From NCBI RefSeq assembly GCF_030378205.1, contig NZ_CP127385.1:2210001-2274000 (forward strand): a stretch of 64,000 nt of DNA. Reading direction: 5' to 3'. Numbering within the stretch: position 1 is the stretch's first letter; the number at the start of each line of letters is the position of its first letter. This DNA comes from Bradyrhizobium sp. NP1 (GTDB taxonomy: Bacteria > Pseudomonadota > Alphaproteobacteria > Rhizobiales > Xanthobacteraceae). A program made the position numbers and the translations under genes. Below are positions 16,806 to 26,862 of this stretch, one piece after another. Under the pieces are notes generated by a model, which worked only from the letters and a program-made list of their open reading frames with translations, was not told where the DNA came from and ran no database searches.

Positions 16806-18065
16806 ATGTCCCGCATTGCCATCATAGGGGCCGGCGTGACCGGCGTGACCACGGCCTATGCGCTGCAGGATCTCGGCCACACCGTCACGGTGTTCGACCG
16901 TCACCGCTATCCGGCGATGGAAACATCCTTCGCCAATGGCGGCCAGCTTTCGGCCTGTAACGCCGAGGTCTGGACCTCCTGGGCCACGATGCTCAAGGGG
17001 GTGCGCTGGATGTTCCGCCGCCAGGCGCCGCTGCTGTTCAATCCGGCGCCGAGCTGGCACAAATATTCCTGGCTCGCCGAATTCGCCGGCAACGTGTTCA
17101 ACTATCGGCGCAACACCATCGAGACCACGCGGCTTGCGATCGAGGCACGGCGGCATCTTTGCGAGATTGCCGAGCGCGAAGCCATTTCGTTCGACTATGC
17201 CACCAAGGGCATCCTGCATCTCTATCGTGAGAGGAGCGCGTTCGAAAGCGGACTGAAGGTCAACGAACTCCTGCGCGCCGGCGGCCTGGACCGGTTTCCG
17301 GTGACGCCGGAGGAGATCCGTGCCCTGGACCCGGCTCTAAGCGGCAACTATTTTGCCGGGCTCTACACGCCGTCGGACACGACCGGCGATATCCACAAAT
17401 TCACCCGGGGTCTTGCCAAGGCCTGCATGCGGCGCGGCGCGTCCTTCGTGCAGGACGCCGACGTCGAGCGCATCAAGCCTGTGGGAAGCGAATTCGAGAT
17501 CGAGTGGCGCAGCGCGCCGTTGTCGCCGGACGCCACCGGCGCCCCGACCACGGCGAACTTCGACCAGGTGGTGATCTGCGCCGGCGTTGCGAGCCGCCGT
17601 TTCGCCGCGATGCTGGGCGATCGGATCAACATCTATCCGGTGAAGGGCTATTCGATCACGGTGCCGCTGACCTCGGCCACCGCGCGGCGTGCCGCGCCCC
17701 AGGTCAGCCTGCTCGATGACAGCGCCAAGATCGCCACCAGCCGGCTGGGCGAGAACCGTTTCCGCATCGCCGGCACCGCTGAGTTCAACGGCTTCAATCG
17801 CGATATCAGGGTGGACCGGGTTCGGCCGCTGGTGGACTGGGTGAGGGCGAACTTCCCCGATGTCGACACGTCGCTGGCCGAGCCGTGGGCGGGGCTGCGT
17901 CCGATGACGCCGAGCATGATGCCGTTCGTCGGGCCGGGGCGGCGCGCGGGCGTCTTCTACAATACCGGGCACGGCCATCTGGGCTGGACGCTTGCGGGCG
18001 CAACCGCGCGCACGGTCGCCGATCTCATCGGACCGCATTCTCTCCCGCTGGCGGCGGCGGCCTGA
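16806..18065 (+). CDS. dadA: D-amino-acid dehydrogenase (DadA type)
   Basis: FAD-dependent oxidoreductase of 419 residues that oxidatively deaminates D-amino acids and passes electrons to the respiratory chain. The N-terminal dinucleotide fold [15 protein letters not shown] starts at residue 5. [19 protein letters not shown] and the C-terminal [10 protein letters not shown] and TGHGHLGWT motifs match DadA closely, as does the length. GGAGG lies 12 bases before the ATG. No alr/dadX racemase is adjacent. The exact D-amino acid is not predictable. Confidence 0.88.
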   Translation: MSRIAIIGAGVTGVTTAYALQDLGHTVTVFDRHRYPAMETSFANGGQLSACNAEVWTSWATMLKGVRWMFRRQAPLLFNPAPSWHKYSWLAEFAGNVFNYRRNTIETTRLAIEARRHLCEIAEREAISFDYATKGILHLYRERSAFESGLKVNELLRAGGLDRFPVTPEEIRALDPALSGNYFAGLYTPSDTTGDIHKFTRGLAKACMRRGASFVQDADVERIKPVGSEFEIEWRSAPLSPDATGAPTTANFDQVVICAGVASRRFAAMLGDRINIYPVKGYSITVPLTSATARRAAPQVSLLDDSAKIATSRLGENRFRIAGTAEFNGFNRDIRVDRVRPLVDWVRANFPDVDTSLAEPWAGLRPMTPSMMPFVGPGRRAGVFYNTGHGHLGWTLAGATARTVADLIGPHSLPLAAAA

Positions 18066-18300
18066 CCGGCGACCGGCTCGCGGCCGCTCGCGACGTCGAG
18101 GATCACGCGGAACAGCTCCCAGCCCGTTTCCTCGACCGTCATTTCGCCGGGCGCAATGCGCCCGGCGTCGAAATCGATCAAGATCGTTGCAGCGCCGCGC
18201 CAGCTTACTGCGGGCCGCGGGGTTTGGCCGCGTGCGGATCGGCGCCAAGCCGAAGCCGGCGTGGACCGATCGGCGGCCGTCGCCCCGGTCGAAGCGGCGG
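18066..18300 (-). pseudogene. Decayed C-terminus of an altronate/galactarate dehydratase (UxaA family)
   Basis: On the minus strand one frame reads [19 protein letters not shown], then a segment resembling [13 protein letters not shown]. This is the characteristic end of UxaA-family dehydratases (DMDINAG...ILEVASG). In another frame just upstream, [14 protein letters not shown] resembles the family's TGRGSV-GSALAPVIKV segment. The two halves are in different frames, so at least one frameshift separates them. No start or N-terminal domain is seen. It fills the gap between dadA and the M24 gene. Confidence 0.55.
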
Positions 18301-18387
18301 CGCAGGCGGTAAACCTTGTTGGCGTCGGCTTTGTGGGCTTTGATGGATGGCCGCGCAATGACGGCGCCAGGGGGGAGCCAGGCCAGC

Positions 18388-19560
18388 ATGCTGCTGTTCG
18401 ATCGCACCGAATATCAGGCGCGCGTCAGGCGCGCCAAAGACGCCATGTCCGAGCGCGGCATCGATCTGTTGCTGGTCGCCTCGCCCGCCAACCAGTTCTG
18501 GCTCACCGGCTATGACGGCTGGTCGTTCTATACGCCGCAGATGGTCGCGGTCAGCCTGCACCATGACGAGCCGATCTGGATCGGCCGCAAGATGGACGCG
18601 GTCGGTGCAAAATTCACCGCCTTCCTCGACGAGAGCAACGTCGTTCCCTATCCCGACCATTATGTCGGATCGAGCGAGCTGCATCCGATGCAGTTCGTCG
18701 CCGAGGAGATCAGCCGCCGCGGCTGGGACATCGGACGGGTCGGCGTCGAGAGCGATGACTATTATTATACGGCGAAGTGGGACGCGATCCTGCGCGAGGG
18801 CCTGCCGAACTGCAGCTTCGTTGATGCCTTCCTGCTGGTGAACCGCTGCCGCATGGTCAAGTCGGCGCGCGAGCTCGACTATATGCGCCAGGCCGGGAAG
18901 ATCGCAGCCGCCGCGCAGCAGGCCGCGTTCGATGCCGCGCGCCCCGGCGTGCGGCAATGCGACGTGATGGCCGAGGTCTATCGCGTCACCACGGCCGGCT
19001 TGCCCGGATTCGGCGGCACCTTCCCCTGCAAGCCGCCGAACGCGATGGTCGGCGAATATTGCTCGGCGCCGCATCTGTCGTGGACCGACGCGCCGCTCGC
19101 CGCAAACGACATCTTCTATATCGAGCTCGGCGGCGTGCGGCATCGCTATCATTCGCCGCTGTCGCGCTGCATCTATCTGGGACGGCCGACCGAGCGGATG
19201 GATTTCGTCGCCAAGGTGATCGCGGAGGGGCTGGCCGCGGTGCTCGACAAGGTGCGGCCGGGCGTCGTGTGCGAGGAGCTTGCTGCGGTCTGGAAATCTG
19301 TCATCGCCAGGCATGGGATCGAGAAGGACAGCCGCATCGGCTATCCCGTCGGCATCGGTTATCCGCCGACCTGGGGCGAGCTCACCGCCAGCATTCGCGC
19401 CGGCGACCGCACGGAGCTTGCGCCCAACATGACCTTCCACTGCATTCCCGCGATCTGGATGGACCACTACGGGCTGGTGATCTCGGAGACCTTCGCGGTC
19501 ACCGAGCGCGGCGCCGAATGCTTTGCGGATTTTCCGCGCGTCCTGCTGTCGAAAAGCTGA
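18388..19560 (+). CDS. M24-family hydrolase resembling ectoine hydrolase DoeA
   Basis: A 390-residue creatinase/aminopeptidase-P-fold enzyme. Segments such as [52 protein letters not shown] and [14 protein letters not shown] resemble DoeA, which opens the ectoine ring to N-acetyl-diaminobutyrate. A general Xaa-Pro-like peptidase is the alternative. GGGGGAG precedes ATG 18388; ATG 18358 is possible. No doeB or ectoine transporter lies beside it. It converges on the IclR gene. Confidence 0.75.
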   Translation: MLLFDRTEYQARVRRAKDAMSERGIDLLLVASPANQFWLTGYDGWSFYTPQMVAVSLHHDEPIWIGRKMDAVGAKFTAFLDESNVVPYPDHYVGSSELHPMQFVAEEISRRGWDIGRVGVESDDYYYTAKWDAILREGLPNCSFVDAFLLVNRCRMVKSARELDYMRQAGKIAAAAQQAAFDAARPGVRQCDVMAEVYRVTTAGLPGFGGTFPCKPPNAMVGEYCSAPHLSWTDAPLAANDIFYIELGGVRHRYHSPLSRCIYLGRPTERMDFVAKVIAEGLAAVLDKVRPGVVCEELAAVWKSVIARHGIEKDSRIGYPVGIGYPPTWGELTASIRAGDRTELAPNMTFHCIPAIWMDHYGLVISETFAVTERGAECFADFPRVLLSKS

Positions 19561-19586
19561 CGATCGATCGCTTTCGAAGAACGGTC

Positions 19587-20405
19587 CTATCGCGAGCGCA
19601 ACCGTTCCGGCCGCAACGGCTGCGCCGCCGCGCCGCCTGCGGGCTGGCGTTCGCTGAGCGCCTTGGTCAGCGGCTCGATCGCCGAGCGCAGCACTTTCAG
19701 CGAACGTGCGATCGGCCTGCGGGTCAGCCGGTCGATCAGGCCTGCGGTACCGAGACTGTAGACGATGCCGACATCCGCCAGCGGTATCGGCACGGCGATC
19801 GCGCCCAGTCCCAGCTCCATCTCGTTCCAGCAGGTCGCAAAGCCGTTCTCGCGCACGGCCTCATAATCGGCGTCGATCTCCTTGCGCGAAATCTTGGTTT
19901 CCGGCGTGAGCTTCGGCAGCGGTCCCTTCAGCGCGCGGTCGATCAGCTCCTGCGACTGGAAGGCGAGGATCGCCTTCGCCGACGCTGCGACATGCGGCGC
20001 CAGCGTATGGCCGGGAATGACGTTGGCGCGAAGCCCGTCATTCGGCACAGCCCATGCCACCGAGATCACCTCGTGTCCGGTGAGCCGCGCGAGATAGCAG
20101 GTGTCGCCGAATTCCCCGACCAGGCGGTCGAGGATCGGCTGCACCGAAATCGCAAGCCATGCGGAGTCGGAGCCCGCGTGCAATAGTCGCAGCAGGCGCT
20201 GCCCGAGCTGGTAGTCCTTGCGCTTTCCGCCGGCGCTGCCGATCAGGTCGGTGCCTTGCAGGTTCTGCAGCAGGCGATGCGCGGTCGCGAGCGGCAGGTC
20301 GCAGCGCTCGGCGATGTCGGAGACGCCGAGGCCTGCTTTTGAAACGGCAATCGTCTCGAGAATCCTGAAATAGCGCTCGAGCGGCAGGTCGTTTTTCACA
20401 GTCAC
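19587..20405 (-). CDS. IclR-family transcriptional regulator
   Basis: A 272-residue regulator. The N-terminal winged helix (about 8-70) has GLGVSDIAERCDLPLATAHRLLQ, and the C-terminal effector domain (about 80-250) has the IclR-type GFATCWNEMELGLGAIAVPI. GTG 20405 is the favoured start because TGGAG lies just upstream. It is divergent from the LIV-type operon at 20516, with about 110 bp between them, and is the likely local regulator of that operon. Confidence 0.88.
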   Translation of the reverse strand: MTVKNDLPLERYFRILETIAVSKAGLGVSDIAERCDLPLATAHRLLQNLQGTDLIGSAGGKRKDYQLGQRLLRLLHAGSDSAWLAISVQPILDRLVGEFGDTCYLARLTGHEVISVAWAVPNDGLRANVIPGHTLAPHVAASAKAILAFQSQELIDRALKGPLPKLTPETKISRKEIDADYEAVRENGFATCWNEMELGLGAIAVPIPLADVGIVYSLGTAGLIDRLTRRPIARSLKVLRSAIEPLTKALSERQPAGGAAAQPLRPERLRSR

Positions 20406-20515
20406 GTGGAACTCCACAGCGCCAAAGGCCGCCTTGACAGCGAATACGCTTAACCCTAGCCTTTTCAATAATCAAGAAAACTTTCCGATTTTCGAGATTT
20501 ATTGGGAGAGCGGCG

Positions 20516-21754
20516 ATGAGAGCGGAACGAGCGTGTGGTCCTTTCGTGAGGCTGAGACAGGCGGCCTTTATCCTGCTGTCGGCGGCTTCGGTCGCGCTGG
20601 CGCTGCCGGCGCGCGGCGTCGCGGCGGAGCCGGGCGTGAGCGACAAGGAGATCAAGATCGGCGTCCTCGGCAGCCTGACCGGGCCGTTCGCGATCTTCGG
20701 AACCGGCAATCTCGCGGGCGCCACCATCGCCTTCGAGGAGGCGAACGCCGCCGGCGGCATCAACGGCCGCAAGCTCGAATGGATTTCGCTCGACGATGAA
20801 TCCTCGCCGCCAAAGGGGATTGCGGCCTACAAGCGGCTGGTCGAGCAGGAGAAGGTGTTCGCGGTGTTCGGGCCGGCGTCGAGCGCGATCGGGCAGGCGC
20901 TGGTGCCGACCTTGAAGAGCTCCACCACGCCGACCTTCGTATCGGTGTTCTCGACGCCCGCCGTCACCGAGCCGCCGATTCCGATCCTGTTCCGCACCGG
21001 CCCGATGAACGACCGCCAGCAGGGCACGGCGATCGCCAACTATGTGGTCGATCACCTCGGCGCCAAGAAGATCGCGTTGATCAGCCAGTCTGACGAATAC
21101 GGCAAGCGCGGCGGCGAGAGCATCACGAGCCGGCTTAGCGAGCGCAAGATCGAGCTTGCGAGCAGCGAGGTCTTCAACATCTCCGACACCGATTTCACCG
21201 CGCAGCTCAGCCGCACGATTGCGGCCAATCCCGACGTGCTGATCGTCTACGGCTATCCCAACCCGTCGGCCATCATCACGCGCCAGGCCAAGCAGCTCGG
21301 GCTGAAGGCCAAGATCATGGGCGCCAATTCCGCCGGCAGCCGCGCCTATCCGAAGATCGTCGGCGAAGCCGCCGCCGGCACCCAGAACATCCTGACCCTG
21401 AAGGTGCTGCCCGAGGGCGACGATCCGGCCGCGGTGAAGTTCGCAAAGACTTTCGAGCAGCGTTTCCCCGATCTCGCGCGCCAGGGACGGCCCGATCTCG
21501 GCGACGTGCTCGGCTATGGCGGCGGGCAGGTCTTTATCGAGGCGTTGCGGCGGGCCGGACCCGAGCTCACCCAGCAGGGCTTCATCAAGGCGCTGGAGTC
21601 GCTGAAGAACTTCGAGAACCCGCTGATCCTGCCGACGACGTTCAGCGCCACCGAGCGCGAAGGCAACCAGTCGGCCAAGGTCGTCGAGATCCAGAGCGAT
21701 CTGTCCCGCAAGATCCTGCCGGTGGTGGTGCGGGCCGAAGGCGCGGGCAAGTGA
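20516..21754 (+). CDS. LIV-type ABC transporter substrate-binding protein
   Basis: Periplasmic binding protein (Peripla_BP_6 family, 412 aa) with a signal peptide ending near residue 37 (GVAA-EPG). The start of the mature fold, IKIGVLGSLTGPFAIFG, is typical of branched-chain amino acid or carboxylate binders. It opens an eight-gene operon with MaoC, acyl-CoA synthetase, Rid protein and LivHMGF-like genes. The partner CoA ligase suggests an organic acid substrate rather than an amino acid. Confidence 0.9.
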   Translation: MRAERACGPFVRLRQAAFILLSAASVALALPARGVAAEPGVSDKEIKIGVLGSLTGPFAIFGTGNLAGATIAFEEANAAGGINGRKLEWISLDDESSPPKGIAAYKRLVEQEKVFAVFGPASSAIGQALVPTLKSSTTPTFVSVFSTPAVTEPPIPILFRTGPMNDRQQGTAIANYVVDHLGAKKIALISQSDEYGKRGGESITSRLSERKIELASSEVFNISDTDFTAQLSRTIAANPDVLIVYGYPNPSAIITRQAKQLGLKAKIMGANSAGSRAYPKIVGEAAAGTQNILTLKVLPEGDDPAAVKFAKTFEQRFPDLARQGRPDLGDVLGYGGGQVFIEALRRAGPELTQQGFIKALESLKNFENPLILPTTFSATEREGNQSAKVVEIQSDLSRKILPVVVRAEGAGK

Positions 21755-22233
21755 GCGCGCTGCCGCAAATCTTCGCCGACGATCTGCGGATAGGGCAGAC
21801 CTTCTCCGGCGAGCCGCGCGTGATCGGCGACGAGCAGTTCGCCGATTTCGCCCGGATGACCGGGGACGATCATCCGATCCATTACGATGACGCCTATGCG
21901 AAGAAGACGCGCTACGGCAAGCGGCTTGCGCATGGCCTGCTGGTGACGTCGATGACTGCGCTCGGGGCGACCGCGATGTCGCATCAGATCGAGGATGCCA
22001 TGGTCGCCTTCGTCGAGCACGGCATGCGCTTTCTCAAGCCGGTCTTCGTCGGCGATACCGTGAAAAGCGAGTTCGAGGTCGCATCGATCGCGCGCAAGGA
22101 AGGCCGCGACAAGGCGCTGGTGCGCTTCAACGTCCGTCTCGTGAATGGCCGCGGCGAAACCGTCCTTGAAGGTTTCCACGTCTACCTGCTTGCGCTGCGG
22201 CCACCAGCCGCCGGACCGTCCCATGCCGCCTGA
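21751..22233 (+). CDS. MaoC-like (R)-hydratase/dehydratase
   Basis: A 160-residue hot-dog-fold protein. The hydratase motif appears as FARMTGDDHPIHYDDAYA, followed by HGLLVTSM. Such enzymes hydrate enoyl-CoA. It overlaps the preceding stop by 4 bp and the acyl-CoA synthetase start by 11 bp. This tight coupling suggests it acts on the CoA thioester made by the ligase next to it. Confidence 0.85.
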   Translation: MSALPQIFADDLRIGQTFSGEPRVIGDEQFADFARMTGDDHPIHYDDAYAKKTRYGKRLAHGLLVTSMTALGATAMSHQIEDAMVAFVEHGMRFLKPVFVGDTVKSEFEVASIARKEGRDKALVRFNVRLVNGRGETVLEGFHVYLLALRPPAAGPSHAA

Positions 22234-23848
22234 TGCTTACGCCGACGCCGTGCAGTCGTTCCGCTGGAGCGCCATCCACGAGGCGCTCGGTTGGAAGCCG
22301 GGCGAGAAGGTTTCGCTCGGCCATTCCATCGTTGATCGCCACGCGCAAAGCGGGCGTGTCGCGCTGATCGCGGTCGGCAGGGGCGGGCGCGAGCGGCGTT
22401 TCACGTACCAGGACCTTTCGGAAGCGAGCAACCGCTTCGCCAATCTCTTGACGCGGCTTGGCGTCAGGGCCGGCGATCGCGTCGCTGGATTGATGCCGCG
22501 TGGCGTCGACGTGCTGGTCACGATCATCGGCACGCTGAAGGTCGGCGCGATCTACGTGCCCGTCTTCACCGGCTTCGGCTCGGACGCGATCCGCTTCCGT
22601 CTCGATCATTGCGCGGCGAAAGTCCTCGTCACGCACCACGCGGTGAAGGGACACCTGCCTGATGGCATCACGGCGCAGGTGATTTGTGTCGCTGGCGAGG
22701 ACGCGGCGCTGCCTTCGGGCTGGATCGATTTTCATCGCGCGCTGCGGGCGGAGGCTGCGGAATTCGCCGCGGTGCCTTGCGACCGCGGCGACATCGCCGC
22801 GCTGATCTACACCTCCGGTTCGACCGGTCCGCCGAAGGGTGGCGCGATCGCGGTGAATTTTCTCGGCGCGATCTGGCCCTACATGGTCTATGGCCTCGAC
22901 TTCCGTCCCGATGACGTGTTCTGGCCGACCGGCGATCCCGGCTGGGGTTATGGCTTCGTGTGCTATCTCGGCGCACTGGCGGCAGGCGGCACCGTGGTCT
23001 CGGTCGAGGAGAATCCGTCCGCGGAGCTCTGTCTCGCCATCCTCGAGCGCTATCGCGTCACCAACCTCGCCACCACGCCGACGCTGTTGCGCAGCCTGCT
23101 GGTGCTGGACGAGGACGCGCTCAGCCGCGCGTCGATCGCCTTGCGGGCGATATCGAGCTGCGGCGAGCCGCTCAATGCCAAGGTCGTCGACGCCTTCCAC
23201 CGGCTCTGGAATCTGACACCGATGGATCATTTCGGCGCCACCGAATTCGCGATCCCGATCGGCAATTTCAACGCCATCGCGATGCCGGTGAAGGCGGGCT
23301 CGATGGGCCGGCCGTTTCCCGGCTTCCGCATGGCCATCATCGACGAGACCGGCCGCGAGCTGCCGGCCGGCGAGGTCGGCCTGATCGGCAAGAAACCCGA
23401 TCCGGATTGCCTTTATTGGTCGAACTACTGGAACGATCCGGCGGCCACGCGCGAGCTGGTCCACAACGGCTGGATTGCGACCGGCGATCTCGGCCGCAAG
23501 GACGGCGAGGGCTATTTCTGGTTCGAGGGCCGCGCCGGCGACATGATCAAGAGCGCCGGCTATCGCATCGGCCCGTTCGAGATCGAGAGCGCGCTGCTGA
23601 AGCACCCGGCCGTGGCGGAGGCCGCCGTCGTCGGCAAGCCGGACGAGCTGCGCGGCGAGATCGTGAAGGCCTTCGTGGTGCTGCGGCCGGGCATCTCCGG
23701 CAGCGATGAATTGTCCGAAGCGCTGGTCCGCCTCGTCAAGGATATGGTGGGCCGCCACCAATATCCGCGCCTGATCGAATATGTCGATGCCTTGCCGAAG
23801 ACCGAGACCGGCAAGATCCAGCGTTTTGCCTTGCGTGCACGCCCTTGA
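22223..23848 (+). CDS. Acyl-CoA synthetase (AMP-forming)
   Basis: ANL-superfamily ligase of 541 residues that activates a carboxylic acid with ATP and CoA. Motifs include YTSGSTGPPKGG (P-loop-like), DHFGATE, the hinge region ATGDLGRKDGEGYFWFEGR, and the C-terminal catalytic Lys in KTETGKIQR. The overall look (PGWGYG, FWPTGDPGW) is that of short or medium chain acyl-CoA synthetases. The substrate is unknown. Confidence 0.9.
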   Translation: MPPDAYADAVQSFRWSAIHEALGWKPGEKVSLGHSIVDRHAQSGRVALIAVGRGGRERRFTYQDLSEASNRFANLLTRLGVRAGDRVAGLMPRGVDVLVTIIGTLKVGAIYVPVFTGFGSDAIRFRLDHCAAKVLVTHHAVKGHLPDGITAQVICVAGEDAALPSGWIDFHRALRAEAAEFAAVPCDRGDIAALIYTSGSTGPPKGGAIAVNFLGAIWPYMVYGLDFRPDDVFWPTGDPGWGYGFVCYLGALAAGGTVVSVEENPSAELCLAILERYRVTNLATTPTLLRSLLVLDEDALSRASIALRAISSCGEPLNAKVVDAFHRLWNLTPMDHFGATEFAIPIGNFNAIAMPVKAGSMGRPFPGFRMAIIDETGRELPAGEVGLIGKKPDPDCLYWSNYWNDPAATRELVHNGWIATGDLGRKDGEGYFWFEGRAGDMIKSAGYRIGPFEIESALLKHPAVAEAAVVGKPDELRGEIVKAFVVLRPGISGSDELSEALVRLVKDMVGRHQYPRLIEYVDALPKTETGKIQRFALRARP

Positions 23849-23859
23849 AGGAGACAGCG

Positions 23860-24249
23860 ATGGCGACCTATCAGCCGATTTTCCCGAACGACAAATGGCC
23901 CGCGCGGTATACGTTCTCACCGGCGGTGCGCGTCGGCAACCTGATCTTCCTGTCGGGCACCACCGGCACCGACGATGCCGGCAATATCGTCGGCCCCGGC
24001 GACATCGTGGCGCAGACGAGGCGCATCTTCGAGAAATTCGAGTTGATCCTGAAAAGCGCCGGCGCAAGCCTTGCCAACATCGTCGAGACCACGGACTACT
24101 TTCTGTCGCTCGAGGACTACAACAAGACCGCGGCGCTGCGCCGCGAGCTGTTCAAGGGACCGCCGTGGCCCGCCGCGACCGGCGTCGTCGTCAGCGGCCT
24201 CATTCGCGAGGGCGCCCTGATCGAGATCAAGGGCATCGCGGCGGTGTAG
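23860..24249 (+). CDS. Rid-family protein lacking the catalytic Arg
   Basis: A 129-residue YjgF/RidA-fold protein with FLSGTTGTDDAGNIVG and a C-terminal IEIKGIAAV. The site where RidA has its catalytic Arg (PARS) reads PAAT (residues 104-107), so A106 replaces Arg. Known Rid subfamilies without this Arg do not hydrolyse imines. Its place between the CoA ligase and the permeases suggests a pathway-specific role. GAAGGAG precedes ATG 23860. Confidence 0.85.
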   Translation: MATYQPIFPNDKWPARYTFSPAVRVGNLIFLSGTTGTDDAGNIVGPGDIVAQTRRIFEKFELILKSAGASLANIVETTDYFLSLEDYNKTAALRRELFKGPPWPAATGVVVSGLIREGALIEIKGIAAV

Positions 24250-24255
24250 GGCGAA

Positions 24256-25122
24256 ATGCTTGCGCAGGTCCTGGTCAGTTCGGCGACGGCGGGCGCGGTC
24301 TACGCGCTGATCGCGCTCGGCTTCGTGCTGATCCACAAGGGCACCGGCGTTGTTCACTTCGGCTATGGCGACCAGGTGACGTTCGGCGCCTATCTCGCGC
24401 TGATGGCGCAGGTCCTGATCGGCCTGCCGTTCTGGGCTTCGGTGATTGCGGCGCTGCTGCTGTCGGTGCTGATGGGCGCGGTGATCTATGGCGGCTTCAT
24501 GTGGCCGCTGCGCAATGCATCGCTGTTGTCGCGGATCATCGCGAGTCTGGCGCTCGGCACCGTGATGCGCGAATTCCTGCGCGCCTATATGGGGCCGAAC
24601 GCCTGGCCGTTCCCGTTCCTGCTATCGCAGACCTCGGTCCCGGTCGGCGGAATCCTGGTGGTGCCGGCCAATCTCGCGATTGTCGGCGTCTCGGTGCTCG
24701 TGCTTGGCCTGCTGTTCCTGCTGTTCGAGAAGACCGTCTACGGTAAGGCGATCATGGCGGCCTGCGACAACCAGGTCGGAGCCAGCATCGTCGGCATCCG
24801 CGTGTCCCAGGTGTTCCTGATGATCTGGGTGATCGCCTCGGTGCTCGCGACCGTGGCAGGCATCTTGGTCGCGCCGGTGCTCACGCTGTCGCCCGACATG
24901 GGCCTGATCGGCATCAAGGGTTTTACGGCGGCGGTGCTCGGCGGCTTCAACAGCCTGGCCGGCGCGGTCTGCGGCGGCATCCTGCTCGGCGTTCTCGAAG
25001 CACTCGGCGGCACCTATGTGTCGACCGCGCTGAAGGACATGATCAGCTACGGCATCCTGATCGCGATCATCCTGGCGCGTCCGCAAGGTCTGCTCGGTGT
25101 GCTCGCGATCAAGAAGGTGTAA
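24256..25122 (+). CDS. LivH-type ABC permease
   Basis: Inner-membrane permease of 288 residues with about eight hydrophobic helices and the LivH loop motif GGFNSLAGAVCGGILLGVLEALGG. It pairs with the LivM-type gene that starts 4 bp after its stop codon. Confidence 0.9.
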   Translation: MLAQVLVSSATAGAVYALIALGFVLIHKGTGVVHFGYGDQVTFGAYLALMAQVLIGLPFWASVIAALLLSVLMGAVIYGGFMWPLRNASLLSRIIASLALGTVMREFLRAYMGPNAWPFPFLLSQTSVPVGGILVVPANLAIVGVSVLVLGLLFLLFEKTVYGKAIMAACDNQVGASIVGIRVSQVFLMIWVIASVLATVAGILVAPVLTLSPDMGLIGIKGFTAAVLGGFNSLAGAVCGGILLGVLEALGGTYVSTALKDMISYGILIAIILARPQGLLGVLAIKKV

Positions 25123-25126
25123 CGCG

Positions 25127-26077
25127 ATGACCGTGCGCATCGTCCTCGGCGCGGCAGGGCTGGTGCTGTTCCTCGCGGCGCCGCATGTTCTGCCGGAATT
25201 CCGCCTGTTCCAGATCTGCCTGATCGCCGCGACAGCACTGGTCGTGCTCGGCCAGATCGTGGTGACCGGGTTCGCCGGGCAGATCTCGCTCGCGCAATCG
25301 GCCTTCGTCGGGCTCGGCGGATATGGTCCGGCGATCCTTGCCGCCGCCTGGGGACTGCCGCTCTGGCTCGGCATTCCCGCAACCGCTGCGGTCGTCGGCG
25401 CCGGCGGCTTTGTGCTCGGCCAGATGACGCTGCGGGTGTCCGGCCATTATCTCGCGCTCGCGACGCTGGCGTTCACCGCGATCGTGCAGCTCGCGCTTGT
25501 TCATTCCGACCTCCTCACCGGCGGCGCCGCCGGCATGGCGGTGCCGGCATTCCAGATCTTCGGTATCATCTTGAGCAAGGGCGGCGAGCTCTATTATCTG
25601 GTGCTGCCGGTCACGGTCGTGCTGTTCCTGGCGACCGGCAACGTCATGCGCTCGCGGTTCGGCCGCGGGCTCGCGGCGCTGCGGCAGAGCGAGACCGCGG
25701 CGGAAGCGATGGGGCTCAACGTGCGCCGCTACAAGGCCGCGGCCTTCGCGGCGAGCGGCTTTCTCGGCGCGATCGGCGGCGCGCTGCTGGCGCTATTGTC
25801 GACCTATCTCGATCCCTCGCAATTCGGCATCACGCAGTCGATCTATTATCTTGCGATCGCGGTCGTCGGCGGCATGCTGTCGCCGCTCGGCATCATCGTC
25901 GCGAGCGCGATTTTCGTCTTCATTCCGGAATGGCTGCAGGCCTTCCAGTCCTATCTCGGCCTCGTCTTTGCGCTGCTTCTGCTCGGCTTCATCGTGTTGC
26001 GGCCCGAGGGGCTTGCCAGCCTGCGCCCGTCCGCGCTCCGCCTCAACCTGACGCGATCGGGTGAGGGGCCGCGATGA
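25127..26077 (+). CDS. LivM-type ABC permease
   Basis: Permease of 316 residues. The family motifs GQISLAQSAFVGLGGY near the N-terminus and GGMLSPLG near the C-terminus are present. Its stop overlaps the LivG-type start by 4 bp. Confidence 0.9.
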   Translation: MTVRIVLGAAGLVLFLAAPHVLPEFRLFQICLIAATALVVLGQIVVTGFAGQISLAQSAFVGLGGYGPAILAAAWGLPLWLGIPATAAVVGAGGFVLGQMTLRVSGHYLALATLAFTAIVQLALVHSDLLTGGAAGMAVPAFQIFGIILSKGGELYYLVLPVTVVLFLATGNVMRSRFGRGLAALRQSETAAEAMGLNVRRYKAAAFAASGFLGAIGGALLALLSTYLDPSQFGITQSIYYLAIAVVGGMLSPLGIIVASAIFVFIPEWLQAFQSYLGLVFALLLLGFIVLRPEGLASLRPSALRLNLTRSGEGPR

Positions 26078-26862
26078 GCGAACCGCTGCTCAGCGTCACC
26101 GACGTCACTGTCCGGTTCGGCGGCATCGTTGCGCTGAATGGCGTCTCGCTCGACGTCGCACCCGGCGCGATCCAGGCCGTGATCGGGCCGAACGGCGCGG
26201 GCAAGAGCACGCTGCTCAATGTCATCACCGGACTTTATCGTGCGAGCGCCGGTGCGATCTCCTTCGCAGGGTTGCGCATCGACGGCTCCCCGCCCCATCT
26301 CGTGTCGTGCAGGGGCATTGCCCGCACCTTCCAGAACACCGAGCTGTTCGGCGAGATGAGCGCGGCGGAGAACGTCATGGTGGGGTCGGACCGCCACCAT
26401 GCCTATGGGCTGGAGAGTGCCGCGGCGCATGGCGGCGCTTATCGGCGGCGCGAGACCGAAGCGCGGCGCGAAGCGGAAGATCTGCTGGCGCTGGTGGGCC
26501 TGCGGGATCAGGCCGACACGGCCGCCTCGGCGTTGCCGTTCGGCAGCCAGCGGCGGCTCGAAATCGCCCGCGCACTCGCCACCCGTCCAAGGCTGCTGCT
26601 GCTCGACGAGCCTGCGGCAGGCCTGCGCGCGGCGGAGGTCGAGGACCTCATCCGTATTCTGCTCAAGCTGCGCGCCGAGCGCGGGCTGACCATCCTCGTG
26701 ATCGATCACGTGATGGCGCTGGTGATGGCGATCTCGGACCGTATCAGCGTGCTCAATTTCGGCCGCAAGATCGCTGACGGCGATCCGGCTTCCGTGCGCA
26801 AGTCGCCCGAGGTGATCCGGGCGTATCTCGGGGAGAAGGCGGCGCATGCTTTCGGTGCGTGA
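26074..26862 (+). CDS. LivG-type ABC ATPase
   Basis: A 262-residue ATPase with Walker A GPNGAGKST, signature region LPFGSQRRLEIARAL (the usual SGGQ is FGSQ, as in many LivG), and Walker B LLLLDEPAAGL. It overlaps LivF by 17 bp. Confidence 0.92.
   Translation: MSEPLLSVTDVTVRFGGIVALNGVSLDVAPGAIQAVIGPNGAGKSTLLNVITGLYRASAGAISFAGLRIDGSPPHLVSCRGIARTFQNTELFGEMSAAENVMVGSDRHHAYGLESAAAHGGAYRRRETEARREAEDLLALVGLRDQADTAASALPFGSQRRLEIARALATRPRLLLLDEPAAGLRAAEVEDLIRILLKLRAERGLTILVIDHVMALVMAISDRISVLNFGRKIADGDPASVRKSPEVIRAYLGEKAAHAFGA

Noticed and set aside
22127..24067. Long minus-strand open frame opposite the acyl-CoA synthetase
   Set aside because: Shadow of a well-supported plus-strand gene; no motif or ribosome site.
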